Of a stretch of DNA of 64,000 bases, positions 16,986-26,212 are shown piece after piece. The translations under genes and the position numbers were made by a program. Position 1 is the first letter of the stretch. The number at the start of each line of letters is the position of its first letter. The notes under the pieces are model-generated. The model made no database searches, was not told the DNA's origin, and saw nothing but the letters and a program-made list of their open reading frames with translations. This DNA comes from JBKHAJ01 sp964641125 (GTDB lineage Bacteria; Spirochaetota; Spirochaetia; SPDA01; CAZSGZ01), in the NCBI GenBank assembly GCA_964641125.1, contig CAZXMO010000003.1, positions 1 to 64,000 of the forward strand, given 5' to 3'.

Positions 16986-18794
16986 ATGAAACGGAAGAGT
17001 CTGGTTTTCCACTCCTTTATTCTCTTGACGGCTGTTCTCATCGCCCTTATCGTCTTCACCGGATACGGAATGCGGACAGTCCGCCTGGGAATGTACCGGC
17101 AGACCCGTGAGACCCTCGAGGAAGCGCTCCAGCTTGCGATCAACCTCATGCCCGAGGACCTCTTCCGGTATCCGGATCGGGCAGATCGAGCGGCCAAGTC
17201 GGTTGTACGGGACTCGAACATCCGCCTTACCTTGATACTTCCCGACGGTACGGTCATAGCAGATTCCGACCGACCCCCGGAGCTGATGGATTATCACGGG
17301 GACCGGCCGGAGATCGCCGAGGCTCTCACCGGTGAGATCGGCTCGGCGCTCCGGCACAGCCCTTCGATCGGTAGAGATTTCCTCTACATCGCCTATCCAT
17401 TCTACCGTGGAGAAGAGCTCGACGGCGTATTCAGGGCGGCCCTCCCGGTCACGATTATTCGATCGACGGTAAAAAGACTGCTCATTCATTTTATCGTAAC
17501 CTCGGCGATAATCTTTTTGATAATCTTCTTCTTCGGCCTCGCCTCTCTCAAGCGCCTCAGGGATTCCACCAGGGCCATTAACCAAGCGGTGGAGCACTTT
17601 GCGGAAGGGAAACTCGATTATACCCTCCGAATCGACCGTCCCGCGGAGATGCGCCCGTTGGCTGCCACCTTCAACGCGATGTCGAAGAAACTCGACGAGA
17701 GAATCCAAACCATTCTCAGGCAGCGAAATGAGCTCGAGACGGTTCTGTCCGCCATGGTGGAATCGGTGGTCGTCCTCGACTCTCATCTGATCATTCGAAA
17801 GATAAATCAGGCGGGCCTCAACCTGGCGAACCGCCCGATCGAGGAGGTCCAGGACAGGAGTCTCATAGAGGTCTTCCGCAATACCGAGCTCTACGAGTTC
17901 GCTACCCGGGTACTCGTCCTGGAGAGTCCCCAGGAGACCTCTTTTTCGATCTATTCTCCCCCTTCCTCGGAGATTTACTCGGACGATCCCTTCGCTGAAA
18001 AAGGCAAAAAGAGATACCTGCAGGTCCACGGCAGTTCCATCATCCTCGACCGTACACAGGAGAAAGGGATCCTTCTCGTCCTGAACGATATTACCAAGCT
18101 CAAACACTTAGAAAAAATGCGGAAGGACTTCGTCGCTAACGTCTCCCACGAGCTCAAGACCCCGATAACCTCGATCAAGGGATTCGTGGAGACCCTTGCC
18201 GCCGGCGCAGTCCGGGACCCGGAGAAATCCGCTCGCTTTCTGTCTATAATCGATAATCAATCCACCCGGCTCAACTCGATCATCGACGATCTCTTGAGTC
18301 TCTCCCGGCTCGAGCAGTCGGAAGGGGCCGAGCTCGAGCTGAAACCCTATTCCTTGAAGAGTATTATCCATCGTTCGGTTCAATTATGCGGAAACCGTGC
18401 CGAAGAAAAAGGAATCGCCATCGACGCGGACGACCTCGAAGACGTACAAGCGAAGGTGAATCCCCAGCTCATCGAGCAGGCGGTGATCAACCTCATCGAC
18501 AACGCGGTCAAGTACAGCGAACGGGACTCCCGTGTCGCGGTCCGATTGCACGAAGCGGATGACGGCGTTAAGATCATCGTCGAGGACAACGGATGCGGAA
18601 TCCCCGATACAAGCCTCGACCGCGTCTTCGAGCGGTTCTACCGGGTGGACAAAGCCCGCAGCAGGGATTTAGGGGGAACCGGCTTAGGCCTCGCCATAGT
18701 CAAGCACATTGCCCTAGCCCACGACGGCGAAGCCGTAGTGGAGAGCGAATACGGCACGGGGAGCACCTTTACTATCATGCTGCCCAAAATTTAA
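16986..18794 (+). CDS. phoR: PhoR-type membrane sensor histidine kinase
   Basis: A 602-residue kinase. Membrane helices near 10-28 and 160-185 flank an extracytoplasmic region of about 130 residues. A HAMP linker (RAINQAVEHFAEGKLDYTL), a PAS domain (about 240-375), HisKA with His388 (NVSHELKTPITSIKG) and a HATPase domain (DNGCGIPD, GGTGLGLAIVKH) follow. It should phosphorylate PhoB. It is larger than E. coli PhoR (431) and, like Bacillus PhoR, has a real extracytoplasmic loop. Its last codons overlap the PhoB-like array for nptA. Confidence 0.92.
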   Translation: MKRKSLVFHSFILLTAVLIALIVFTGYGMRTVRLGMYRQTRETLEEALQLAINLMPEDLFRYPDRADRAAKSVVRDSNIRLTLILPDGTVIADSDRPPELMDYHGDRPEIAEALTGEIGSALRHSPSIGRDFLYIAYPFYRGEELDGVFRAALPVTIIRSTVKRLLIHFIVTSAIIFLIIFFFGLASLKRLRDSTRAINQAVEHFAEGKLDYTLRIDRPAEMRPLAATFNAMSKKLDERIQTILRQRNELETVLSAMVESVVVLDSHLIIRKINQAGLNLANRPIEEVQDRSLIEVFRNTELYEFATRVLVLESPQETSFSIYSPPSSEIYSDDPFAEKGKKRYLQVHGSSIILDRTQEKGILLVLNDITKLKHLEKMRKDFVANVSHELKTPITSIKGFVETLAAGAVRDPEKSARFLSIIDNQSTRLNSIIDDLLSLSRLEQSEGAELELKPYSLKSIIHRSVQLCGNRAEEKGIAIDADDLEDVQAKVNPQLIEQAVINLIDNAVKYSERDSRVAVRLHEADDGVKIIVEDNGCGIPDTSLDRVFERFYRVDKARSRDLGGTGLGLAIVKHIALAHDGEAVVESEYGTGSTFTIMLPKI

Positions 18795-18839
18795 CAGATT
18801 TTTAATCTGCTGCTAACCTTATCCTCATAAATTTATTCT
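18791..18839 (+). promoter_or_regulatory. PhoB-box-like array and -10 for the Na+/phosphate cotransporter
   Basis: TTAACA (18791), TTAATC (18802), CTAACC (18813) and CTCATA (18824) repeat at 11 bp. TATTCT at 18834-18839 follows as a -10 candidate, with the same geometry as at pstC. AGGAGG precedes the nptA ATG at 18903. Confidence 0.6.
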
Positions 18840-18902
18840 ATTATTTACAGTTTTTCTCTTTTCTAGGAATATACCTCCTGAGCAGCTTTTCAGGAGGACT
18901 TC

Positions 18903-20635
18903 ATGGTTTTTCGGATTCTACACATCTTAGGCAGCCTCGGATTATTCCTCTTCGGCATGAAGCTCATGAGCGACGGCATTCAGCGCACCGCCGGAGAACG
19001 CCTCCAGAAAATTCTTAATTTCATGACCGGAAACAGGTTCAGCTCCGTACTCACCGGATTCAGCATAACCACCCTGATCCAGTCCTCCTCGGCCACAACG
19101 GTCATGGTGGTAAGCTTCGTCAACGCCGGACTCCTTACTTTGGTCCAAGCTGCGGGCGTCATCATGGGCGCGAATATCGGTACGACCGTAACCGGCTGGC
19201 TGGTCGCGATTCTCGGTTTCAAAGTGAACATCCTCTCGGTAGCGATGCTTGCCGTCGCCGCGGGTATCCCCTTCCTCTTCTTCAAACGATTCGCCAGGAA
19301 ATCCTGGGCGGAGATGCTCATCGGTTTCGGAATTCTCTTTATCGGCCTCTCCCTCTTAAAGGATTCGGTTCCCGATATCCGTGAAAATCCCGAGGTCTTA
19401 AGATTCCTGGCGCAGTATACCGATCAGGGCTTTCGAAGTTTTCTGCTGTTCACCCTCGTGGGGACCCTCCTGACCGTCATCGTCCAGTCGTCGAGCGCGG
19501 CTATGGCGATAACCCTCGCCATGGCGTACGCCGGATGGATCGATTTTTCCACCGCGGCGGCCGTCGTATTGGGAGAGAACATCGGAACGACCATTACGGC
19601 ATTCCTCGCATCTTTGAGCGCGAACACGAATGCCAGACGGGCGGCCCGTATCCACACCGTATTCAACATACTCGGTGTCATCTGGATGGCCTTCCTCTTT
19701 TCTCCCTTTTTACGGCTCGTGGATATGGTTGTCCCGGGACCCGCGAATACTGCATCGGGCCTTCCCTCTCACCTCGCTATGTTCCACACCCTTTTCAACA
19801 TCTCGAATACCCTTCTTTTTCCCTATATCTCGGGAGGCATTCAGAGAACACCGGAGCTCAACGTTGTCGAAGNNNNNNNNNNNNNNNNNNNNNNNNNNNN
19901 NNNNNNNNNNNNNNNNNNNNNNNNNNNNNNNNNNNNNNNNNNNNNNNNNNNNNNNNNNNNNNNNNNNNNNNNTTTCCCTATATCTCGGGAGGCATTCAGA
20001 GAACACCGGAGCTCAACGTTGTCGAAGCAAAAAAGGAAATCGAAAATATGGCCGGCATCGTGGAGGATATGTTCCAAATCTTCGTCCAAGTCTTTCAATC
20101 CCCCGATAAGAAGATGAAAAACGAGGTCGAGCGCGTCAAGACGATGGAAGATTACACCGACGACATGCAGGAGGAAATTTCCCAATATCTTGTTCAGTGC
20201 TCCGGAGAACAGGTAAACGAGATAACTCTCGGCAACATCAACGCGATGATGAGGATCGTCAGCGAGCTCGAGTCGATCGGGGACAGCTGCTACAACCTCA
20301 TCCTGCTCTCTCAACGTAGGTACGACAAGAAGATCAAGTTCGATAAAGACGCAATCTCCGAGATAAAGCCCTATACCGTTCTAGTCGAGCAATTCCTCCG
20401 GTACAACCGGGAACGGTTCAACAGACATCTCTCGTCGAGCGAATACAAGAAGGCGCTTGAATTGGAAAAGGCCATCGACGATTGCCGGGACACCTACAAG
20501 AAAGCGAGCCGTAAGAGACTCAAGGGCGGATCATCCGTAAAATCCGAGCTTCTGTACCTCGACTTCCTCAAGCACCTTGAACACATAGGCGATCATTCCT
20601 TAAACATTTCCCAAGCCTTGAGGCAGATACGCTGA
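18903..20635 (+). CDS. nptA: Na+/phosphate cotransporter, PhoU-domain fused (interrupted by scaffold gap)
   Basis: NptA/PNaS-family low-affinity phosphate transporter. Two related membrane repeats carry the QSSSATTVMVVSFVNAG and QSSSAAMAITLAMAYAG signatures and GANIGTTVTG/GENIGTTITA. After about residue 320 there is a soluble C-terminal region with the PhoU-like pattern (RIVSELESIGDSCYNL, LKHLEHIGDHSLNI). A 100-N run (19873-19972) interrupts it. The 55 bases on each side are identical, and deleting 155 bases gives one continuous frame of 525 residues. The PhoB-like array upstream places it in the phosphate regulon. Confidence 0.9.
19818..20027. other. Scaffold gap with duplicated 55-base flanks
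   Basis: 100 N at 19873-19972, with 19818-19872 identical to 19973-20027. Same artefact as in pstS; the gap is probably not real missing sequence. Confidence 0.9.
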
Positions 20636-20654
20636 TCGATCTACTCCGTCAGAC

Positions 20655-20684
20655 TTGACGACCTCGAACAAAAAGCTGTAGATT
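20655..20684 (+). promoter_or_regulatory. Promoter of the thiBPQ operon
   Basis: TTGACG (20655-20660) and TAGATT (20679-20684) are 18 bases apart. Transcription would begin near 20691, at the 5' edge of the TPP aptamer. Confidence 0.5.
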
Positions 20685-20690
20685 CTAGAC

Positions 20691-20815
20691 GTGTCGTGGG
20701 GTGGTTTCCCTCAAGGAAGCCTGAGATTACACCCGTTGAACCTGATCTGGGTAATACCAGCGCAGGGAGCGAGACACTCCTGCCACCGCACGCACCTATA
20801 TTTTTCTCAAAGGAG
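20691..20815 (+). promoter_or_regulatory. TPP riboswitch (thi box)
   Basis: The aptamer (about 20694-20772) contains the conserved thi-box blocks GGGGTG, CTGAGATTACACCC, GAACCTGATCTGGGTAAT and CCAGCGCAGGGA. Downstream, CTCCTGC (20777-20783) can pair with GCAGGGAG (20762-20769) of the aptamer, or its CTCCT part with the AGGAG ribosome binding site (20811-20815). No U-tract terminator is seen, so TPP probably blocks translation of thiB. Confidence 0.95.
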
Positions 20816-20822
20816 CGTATCT

Positions 20823-21857
20823 ATGTTTACAAAACGATTTATTCCGCAGTTATTCCTTATAGCGTTAATTGTGGCGGCGGCAACACCCCTCTTTGCCGGG
20901 GGCGAGCGGGAACAGGCGGCCGACGAGTTAGTCATCTACGCCTACGATTCCTTCGTCTCCGAATGGGGACCGGGACCGGTGGTCGTTCCCATCTTCGAGG
21001 AACAGACGGGAATAGATGTAACCCTTATCTCAGCGGGGGACGCCGGGCAGGTCTTGAGCAGGGCGATCCTCGAAATGGGCGATCCTCAGGCCGATATTAT
21101 CTTAGGGATAGACAACAACCTCTTAGCACGTGCCCTCGATGCCGAGATATTGAGCACCTATAAGCCCGAGGGAATCGATAAAGTACCCGATGAGTTTGTC
21201 TTTGATCCCGAGTATCACGTCATCCCTTACGACTACGGATACTTTTCCATAGTTTATGATTCCAAAGTCCTAACTGATCCCCCGAGCAGTCTTGAAGACC
21301 TTACCGAGCCCCGCTTCGCCGACTCCCTGATTCTCATGGATCCCCGGACATCCAGCCCGGGCCTCGGATTTCTTCTCTGGACGATCGAAGTCTACGGCGA
21401 GGATTTCCCCCGGTATTGGAGGCGCCTCACCGATAATATCCTGACAATCACCGAAGGGTGGGATTCCGGATACGGGCTGTTCACATCCGGGGAAGCCCCG
21501 ATGGTCTTGAGTTATTCGACCAGTCCCGCCTATCACCTCGAATACGAGGACACTCGGCGGTACCGTGCCATACCCTTCGACGAGGGAAATTACCTGCAGA
21601 TCGAGGGGATCGGTATCCTCGAAGGAGCCCCCAACAGAGAAGCGGCGGAAAAATTTTTGGATTTCGTCTTGACCGACGATTTTCAGAGCGTCATCCCCAT
21701 CACCAACTGGATGTTCCCCGTGGTGCCGGAAACCGAGCTCCCCGACGGCTTTGAAATCGCGGTGGTGCCCGAAAAATCGCTTATCCTCGACTACGCCGAG
21801 ATCCAGGCCAACTATGATCGATGGATCGACATGTGGCTCGAAGCGGTCGTCGAATAA
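20823..21857 (+). CDS. thiB: Thiamine/TPP ABC transporter substrate-binding protein
   Basis: Periplasmic thiamine-binding protein of 344 residues. The start is ATG 20823, eight bases after the AGGAG at 20811. A signal peptide ends in TPLFAGGERE. The mature protein begins ELVIYAYDSFVSEWGPG and has GDAGQVLSRAILE and DIILGIDNNLL, features of ThiB. It is located behind a TPP riboswitch and before the permease and ATPase, which confirms the assignment. Upstream in-frame GTG codons lie inside the riboswitch and are not starts. Confidence 0.95.
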   Translation: MFTKRFIPQLFLIALIVAAATPLFAGGEREQAADELVIYAYDSFVSEWGPGPVVVPIFEEQTGIDVTLISAGDAGQVLSRAILEMGDPQADIILGIDNNLLARALDAEILSTYKPEGIDKVPDEFVFDPEYHVIPYDYGYFSIVYDSKVLTDPPSSLEDLTEPRFADSLILMDPRTSSPGLGFLLWTIEVYGEDFPRYWRRLTDNILTITEGWDSGYGLFTSGEAPMVLSYSTSPAYHLEYEDTRRYRAIPFDEGNYLQIEGIGILEGAPNREAAEKFLDFVLTDDFQSVIPITNWMFPVVPETELPDGFEIAVVPEKSLILDYAEIQANYDRWIDMWLEAVVE

Positions 21858-21889
21858 GATGTACGACGGTTCGATCGACTTGAATAGAA

Positions 21890-23557
21890 ATGATCGGTCA
21901 ATCTAAGCGGGGATTAGTAATCCCCCCCCTCGTTTTTGTCTTCCTCTTTCTGGTGATCCCCCTAAGCACTATACTCGTCCAGGGGCTGACCACCGAGGGA
22001 GGGGCCTTCACGATGAAACATCTGCGGGGGATTGTAACCTCACCCTACTATTCACGGATTATAGGCTTTACTCTCCTTCAGGCGGCTTTGAGCACCCTCT
22101 TCGCCGTGGCCCTCGGAATTCCGGGTGCCTATTTCTTGTCCCACATCGCCTTTCCCGGCAAGCGGTTTTTGAAGGCCCTGGCAACGGTTCCCTTTGTCCT
22201 TCCCCCTATTCTTGTGGTTCTCGGCTTTATCCTGGTATTCGGGAACAACGGGTTTATCAACCGGGCGCTGATGGGTGTAACCGGCGCGGAAACACCGCCT
22301 CTCAAGATACTCTACTCTCTGAAAGCAATCATTCTCGCTCACGGTTTCTATAACTTTCCCATCGCCATGAGGGTCATCGGCGGGGTTTGGGAACGGAGGT
22401 CCCTTAAATCGATCGAGGCGGCCCGCACCCTCGGAGCGGGGAGGTTCGCGGTATTTCGGACCATCACGCTGCCGCAAATTCTTCCCGGAGTGCTCGCGTC
22501 GTCGCTTCTCATTTTTCTCTTCTGTTATTTGAGCTTCGCGGTCATCCTCGTATTGGGAGGAGGACCCGCGTACACTACCGTGGAGGTCGAGATATACAGA
22601 CTTGCCAAGTTCTCACTCGATTTCAGAACAGCCGGCGCCCTGGCTATCATCCAGTCTTTGATCGCGGGCACGGTTCTCGCGGTCTATACACGTTTTCAGA
22701 AAAGGGAATCCCCCGGGGAACTCCAACAGGAGCTTCCCCTGATGCGCAGGTTCAAGACCCTTCCCCTCGTCTCCCGGTGGGGACTTTCGTTCTACGGCAT
22801 CGTCGTTACGGTGGTTATTCTCCTCCCCCTCTTCGCGGTCGTGGTCAGATCTTTCTTCACCCGCGCCTCCTGGACCGGCGAGGCCGAGTTAACTCTCAAA
22901 TGGTATCGGACCCTATTCGCGGCACCCTCACCTTCGGTATCCATGGCCGCGAACACCGGACGTGCTCTGGGGAATACGCTGATCCTCGGACTTGTATGCG
23001 CCTTCTTTTCGGTCCTGTCCGGGACGGTTGCCGCCTACGCGGTACGAACAAGCCGATTCAAAGGAATCAGCACTATTTTCTTTATGCTTCCCATGGGAAT
23101 ATCCACGGTGATGCTCGGATTCGGATATCTACGGATTGCCCATTTCTTGGACGGCGGATTCGTACCGTGGCTCTTTATCGTGGCCGCCCATACCGTTATA
23201 GCCTATCCCTTCGTGTACAGGACCGTCCAGTCGATCCTGAGCAGGATGAGCGCCTCCTTGTCGGACGCGGCCCGGACTCTCGGGGCAAGCCGGTTTCAGG
23301 CATTCCGCACCGTCGATCTTCCCCTTATGAAGAACGGCCTCGTGGCGGGAGGGGCCTTCGCTTTCGCCCTGTCGGCGGGAGAGATGAACGCGACTATTAT
23401 GATCGCCCCCGAGGGATTCGTGACCGCCCCCCTGGCCGTCTACCGGCTGATAGGATCGTACAACTTTTTCGGGGCCTGTGCATTGGGAAGCTTTCTAGTC
23501 CTTATGTGTCTCGGTGCCTTCTATCTCATCGACAGATTAAGCGGATTCGAGGTGTAA
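21890..23557 (+). CDS. thiP: Thiamine ABC transporter permease ThiP
   Basis: A 555-residue double permease: two copies of the binding-protein-dependent permease domain, with coupling motifs EAARTLGAGRFAVFRTITLP (first half) and DAARTLGASRFQAFRTVDLP (second half), separated by a linker near 275-300. About twelve membrane segments are expected. It forms the membrane channel with ThiB and ThiQ. thiQ starts one base after its stop. Confidence 0.93.
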   Translation: MIGQSKRGLVIPPLVFVFLFLVIPLSTILVQGLTTEGGAFTMKHLRGIVTSPYYSRIIGFTLLQAALSTLFAVALGIPGAYFLSHIAFPGKRFLKALATVPFVLPPILVVLGFILVFGNNGFINRALMGVTGAETPPLKILYSLKAIILAHGFYNFPIAMRVIGGVWERRSLKSIEAARTLGAGRFAVFRTITLPQILPGVLASSLLIFLFCYLSFAVILVLGGGPAYTTVEVEIYRLAKFSLDFRTAGALAIIQSLIAGTVLAVYTRFQKRESPGELQQELPLMRRFKTLPLVSRWGLSFYGIVVTVVILLPLFAVVVRSFFTRASWTGEAELTLKWYRTLFAAPSPSVSMAANTGRALGNTLILGLVCAFFSVLSGTVAAYAVRTSRFKGISTIFFMLPMGISTVMLGFGYLRIAHFLDGGFVPWLFIVAAHTVIAYPFVYRTVQSILSRMSASLSDAARTLGASRFQAFRTVDLPLMKNGLVAGGAFAFALSAGEMNATIMIAPEGFVTAPLAVYRLIGSYNFFGACALGSFLVLMCLGAFYLIDRLSGFEV

Positions 23558-23558
23558 A

Positions 23559-24587
23559 ATGGCATTATTGGCTGCGGTACGTGTGCGTTTTCCCGATTTT
23601 CTCCTAGATATCGAGTTTTCCGCCCCCGAGGGGAGCTTCGTAAGTCTCTTAGGGCCGAGCGGATGCGGAAAGACAACCGCCTTGAGAGCCCTCGCCGGCC
23701 TCCAGATTGCGGAAAGGCTCCGCCTCAGTATCGGCGGCGAGGACTTCGCCGCCCTGCCCCCGCAGAGGCGGGAAATCGGGTTCGTCTTTCAGGATTACGC
23801 CCTGTTTCCCCATCTGACGGTTCACGACAACGTCGCCTACGGGCCGAGGATGCGAAAATGGGACAGCGGTGCGGTCGAACGGGCGGTCGAAGAAAAGCTC
23901 GAGCTCGTCGATCTTACCGGATACGGTCCCCGGCGAATCGGCGAGCTTTCCGGAGGCGAACGGCAGCGGGTCGCCGTGGCACGGGCCCTGGCTCCGGATC
24001 CGAAGCTCCTCTTCCTCGACGAGCCTTTGAGCGCCCTGGACAGGCAGCTCAGACAGCGGTTGCGCAGGGATCTCAAACGGATCCAGCACGAGCTCGGCAT
24101 TACTACCCTCTATGTCACCCATGATCAGGAGGAGGCTTTGAGCCTCTCGGACATTCTCGTCATCCTGCGCGACGGCGCCGCGGTGGAGAAAGGACCTCCC
24201 GATGAGCTCTACCGCAATCCCGAGACCCTCTTTACGGCGGGGTTCTTAGGGGCCGCCAATCTCCTGACTCCGGAAAGCGGAGACGGAACCGCGTACCGGC
24301 GGGCGGCCGAGATAATCGATTCCCGGGTCGAGGCATCGGATAGCGGCGTCCCCATCTTCTTCCGCCCCGAGGACGCCCGCATTGAAGACGTTGAGGACTC
24401 CGGAGCTCTCACCCTCGAAGGAACGGTGCGTGTTACGGAGTACCTAGGAGACAGCTCGTACATAGAGGCGGACTGTGAATCCGCGGGGCGAATAACGGTA
24501 AAGACTCTAGGATTTTTTTCCGTCTCCGAGAAAAGCCCCATCCGATTGTCGGTTCCCGCCTCCAGCCTCAAGCCGCTGCGCGGGTAA
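23559..24587 (+). CDS. thiQ: Thiamine ABC transporter ATPase ThiQ
   Basis: ATPase of 342 residues with Walker A GPSGCGKTT, signature LSGGERQRVAVARALA, Walker B LLFLDEPLSALD and the switch VTHDQEEALSLSD. The C-terminal 100 residues (FFRPEDARIEDVE..., VTEYLGDSSYIEAD) form a TOBE-like domain that short E. coli ThiQ (232 residues) lacks, so it resembles FbpC/PotA-type ATPases. It completes the TPP-regulated operon. The convergent DUF445 gene ends one base after its stop. Confidence 0.9.
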   Translation: MALLAAVRVRFPDFLLDIEFSAPEGSFVSLLGPSGCGKTTALRALAGLQIAERLRLSIGGEDFAALPPQRREIGFVFQDYALFPHLTVHDNVAYGPRMRKWDSGAVERAVEEKLELVDLTGYGPRRIGELSGGERQRVAVARALAPDPKLLFLDEPLSALDRQLRQRLRRDLKRIQHELGITTLYVTHDQEEALSLSDILVILRDGAAVEKGPPDELYRNPETLFTAGFLGAANLLTPESGDGTAYRRAAEIIDSRVEASDSGVPIFFRPEDARIEDVEDSGALTLEGTVRVTEYLGDSSYIEADCESAGRITVKTLGFFSVSEKSPIRLSVPASSLKPLRG

Positions 24588-24588
24588 T

Positions 24589-25791
24589 TTAGGAAAGAAA
24601 GACCCGAAGCAGTAGCTGGAGCCCCCCGATAAAGGCCCCCAGAATTGCCCCGAAGATATTGATCCAGGCCAGGTGTTTTTCGATTATGATGAGGAGGATC
24701 CGTTCTACCTCCTCGATGTTCAAGTCGTTGATCCTGTCCATCACCAATTTTCGGATATTTAATGTCTCGAGGACCGGCTCCAAACGGAAGAGTATCTGTC
24801 CCTGAACAATCCTCGCCCCGGTTTCGGTCAGCTCTTCGAGGCGGTTATCGTCGAGGGGAAAGAAATCCGAGATCCGGAGGTCCCGGTTGGTATACAGAAA
24901 ATCCGCCGCCGCCCGGACCGAGGCGGGGCCGTAATCGAAATCGAGGGGGGCCTCGTCGATGAAGCGCCTTAGCGCTTCCACAGCCTCGGGAGAAACGGGC
25001 CGGTCGAGGAAAGCGTCGATCCCCCGGGAAGCCACGGAGACTAAACGATTCCGCATTTCCTCCTCGGCAAAGCTCTCCCCGAGGGCACGGAAGAGATCGT
25101 CGATGATTTCGGGCATCCGCTGTTTTAGGGTTACCGAATATTTCCCCACATTTATCAAGAATTTCTGCAGCACCGTAAATCTGTGGAGAACCTGATCGAC
25201 GAACCCCCGCGCCCTTTCTACCAACATATCCTTGATCCGCGGGTCCTCGAGGACCTGCATAAGGGATTCGGTAAGCTGTTCATACGCCCCGGGGGCAAGA
25301 GTCGAGGCTATTCCCGATACGTCGAAGGGAACGAGATCCCGTACCGGGATTTCCCTCGTACTGGAAAAGCGGAGGAATTGAAACGCCAGATCGACTCCCC
25401 CCTCGGCGAAGCTCGTCCTCAATCCCTTCGGCATTCCCACCGCGTGGCGTTTGAAGCGGTTAATCCCCCCTAAGAGAGTCCCGAGTTTCCAGTCCATCAT
25501 TCTCCGGAGGGAATCTCCTATCTTCGAACGAAGCTCCGCCGAGAAATGGGGGGCGCTCAAGAAGTCGTGGAGGAGTTCCTTCGACATGAGCTCCGAATTG
25601 ACCATTACCGCGATATTTTCGGCAAGCTCAAAACGGTAGCGGGGAATAATACCCGGGGTAAAGGGAATTCGTATTCCTAGAAACCTCTTCTCGGCAAAGG
25701 GCCGGAAGAGCATTCGGATGGCAATGGCATTGGTAAGATATCCGATACCTGCGCCGAGGACCGGAGGAAGGATCCACTGCAAAATGCTCAT
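24589..25791 (-). CDS. DUF445 family membrane protein
   Basis: A 400-residue protein with the N-terminal pattern of DUF445/YheB proteins: a first helix GAGIGYLTNAIAIRMLFRPF followed by FTPGIIPRYRFELAENIA, then a long amphipathic helical middle and a C-terminal membrane helix (INIFGAILGAFIGGLQLLLR). The function is unknown. Its start overlaps the stop of the upstream SH3 lipoprotein gene by 4 bases, so both are made from one message. Confidence 0.75.
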   Translation of the reverse strand: MSILQWILPPVLGAGIGYLTNAIAIRMLFRPFAEKRFLGIRIPFTPGIIPRYRFELAENIAVMVNSELMSKELLHDFLSAPHFSAELRSKIGDSLRRMMDWKLGTLLGGINRFKRHAVGMPKGLRTSFAEGGVDLAFQFLRFSSTREIPVRDLVPFDVSGIASTLAPGAYEQLTESLMQVLEDPRIKDMLVERARGFVDQVLHRFTVLQKFLINVGKYSVTLKQRMPEIIDDLFRALGESFAEEEMRNRLVSVASRGIDAFLDRPVSPEAVEALRRFIDEAPLDFDYGPASVRAAADFLYTNRDLRISDFFPLDDNRLEELTETGARIVQGQILFRLEPVLETLNIRKLVMDRINDLNIEEVERILLIIIEKHLAWINIFGAILGAFIGGLQLLLRVFLS

Positions 25792-26168
25792 CTCATCTCC
25801 CGGGAAACCGCTTCCGCCTTCTCCTTTGTCGAAAAAATCTCTAAATACGCGCCGAAAACCCAGCCGGTGAGTCCCGCGAATTTAACCTGATACCAGTAGT
25901 CGAGCTCCCCTTCCACCTGCTCGTCCTTGCCGGTTTTAGTAAGGATTTCGACGACACTCCCGCTCCACAAGGTTGTAACGGCCTGAGCCTCGGTACTCGG
26001 GCTTTCCCGTAGGCGCAGATGGGTGGAGGTCACCACGCCCCAGTTGCTTTGAATACTCAATACCGAGGTCGGGGGCAGCTCGATCTCCCGGGCGCTCTCC
26101 TCCGGAGAGCATCCGGGCATGAGGCTAAACATGATCAATAATGTAATAATATATCCGAATTTCCGCAT
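25788..26168 (-). CDS. SH3-domain lipoprotein
   Basis: A 126-residue predicted lipoprotein. The start is ATG 26168, which directly gives a signal peptide with lipobox LMPGC. The mature part has a bacterial SH3 (SH3b) fold pattern: LRLRESPSTEAQAV, SGSVVEIL, YWYQVKFAGLTGWVFGAYLE. Such domains often bind cell-wall or protein ligands. Longer in-frame starts upstream would bury the signal peptide. It is divergent from the exported gene at 26213 and coupled to DUF445. Confidence 0.8.
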   Translation of the reverse strand: MRKFGYIITLLIMFSLMPGCSPEESAREIELPPTSVLSIQSNWGVVTSTHLRLRESPSTEAQAVTTLWSGSVVEILTKTGKDEQVEGELDYWYQVKFAGLTGWVFGAYLEIFSTKEKAEAVSREMR

Positions 26169-26212
26169 CCGACCTTGAATTTCCTCCCGAAGTGTGTACA
26201 TCTTGTATAGAG

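Noticed and set aside
16971..18107. 378-codon open frame antisense to phoR, and a 429-codon frame antisense to selA (36635-37924)
   Set aside because: They mirror high-GC codon use of real genes on the other strand, lack ribosome sites and show no domain.
19535..20635. Separate 366-residue protein spanning the second gap
   Set aside because: It is a frame-shifted reading of nptA up to the N run; only the part after the gap is in the true frame.
20691..20822. Longer ThiB starting at GTG 20691
   Set aside because: That region is the TPP aptamer and would hide the signal peptide.
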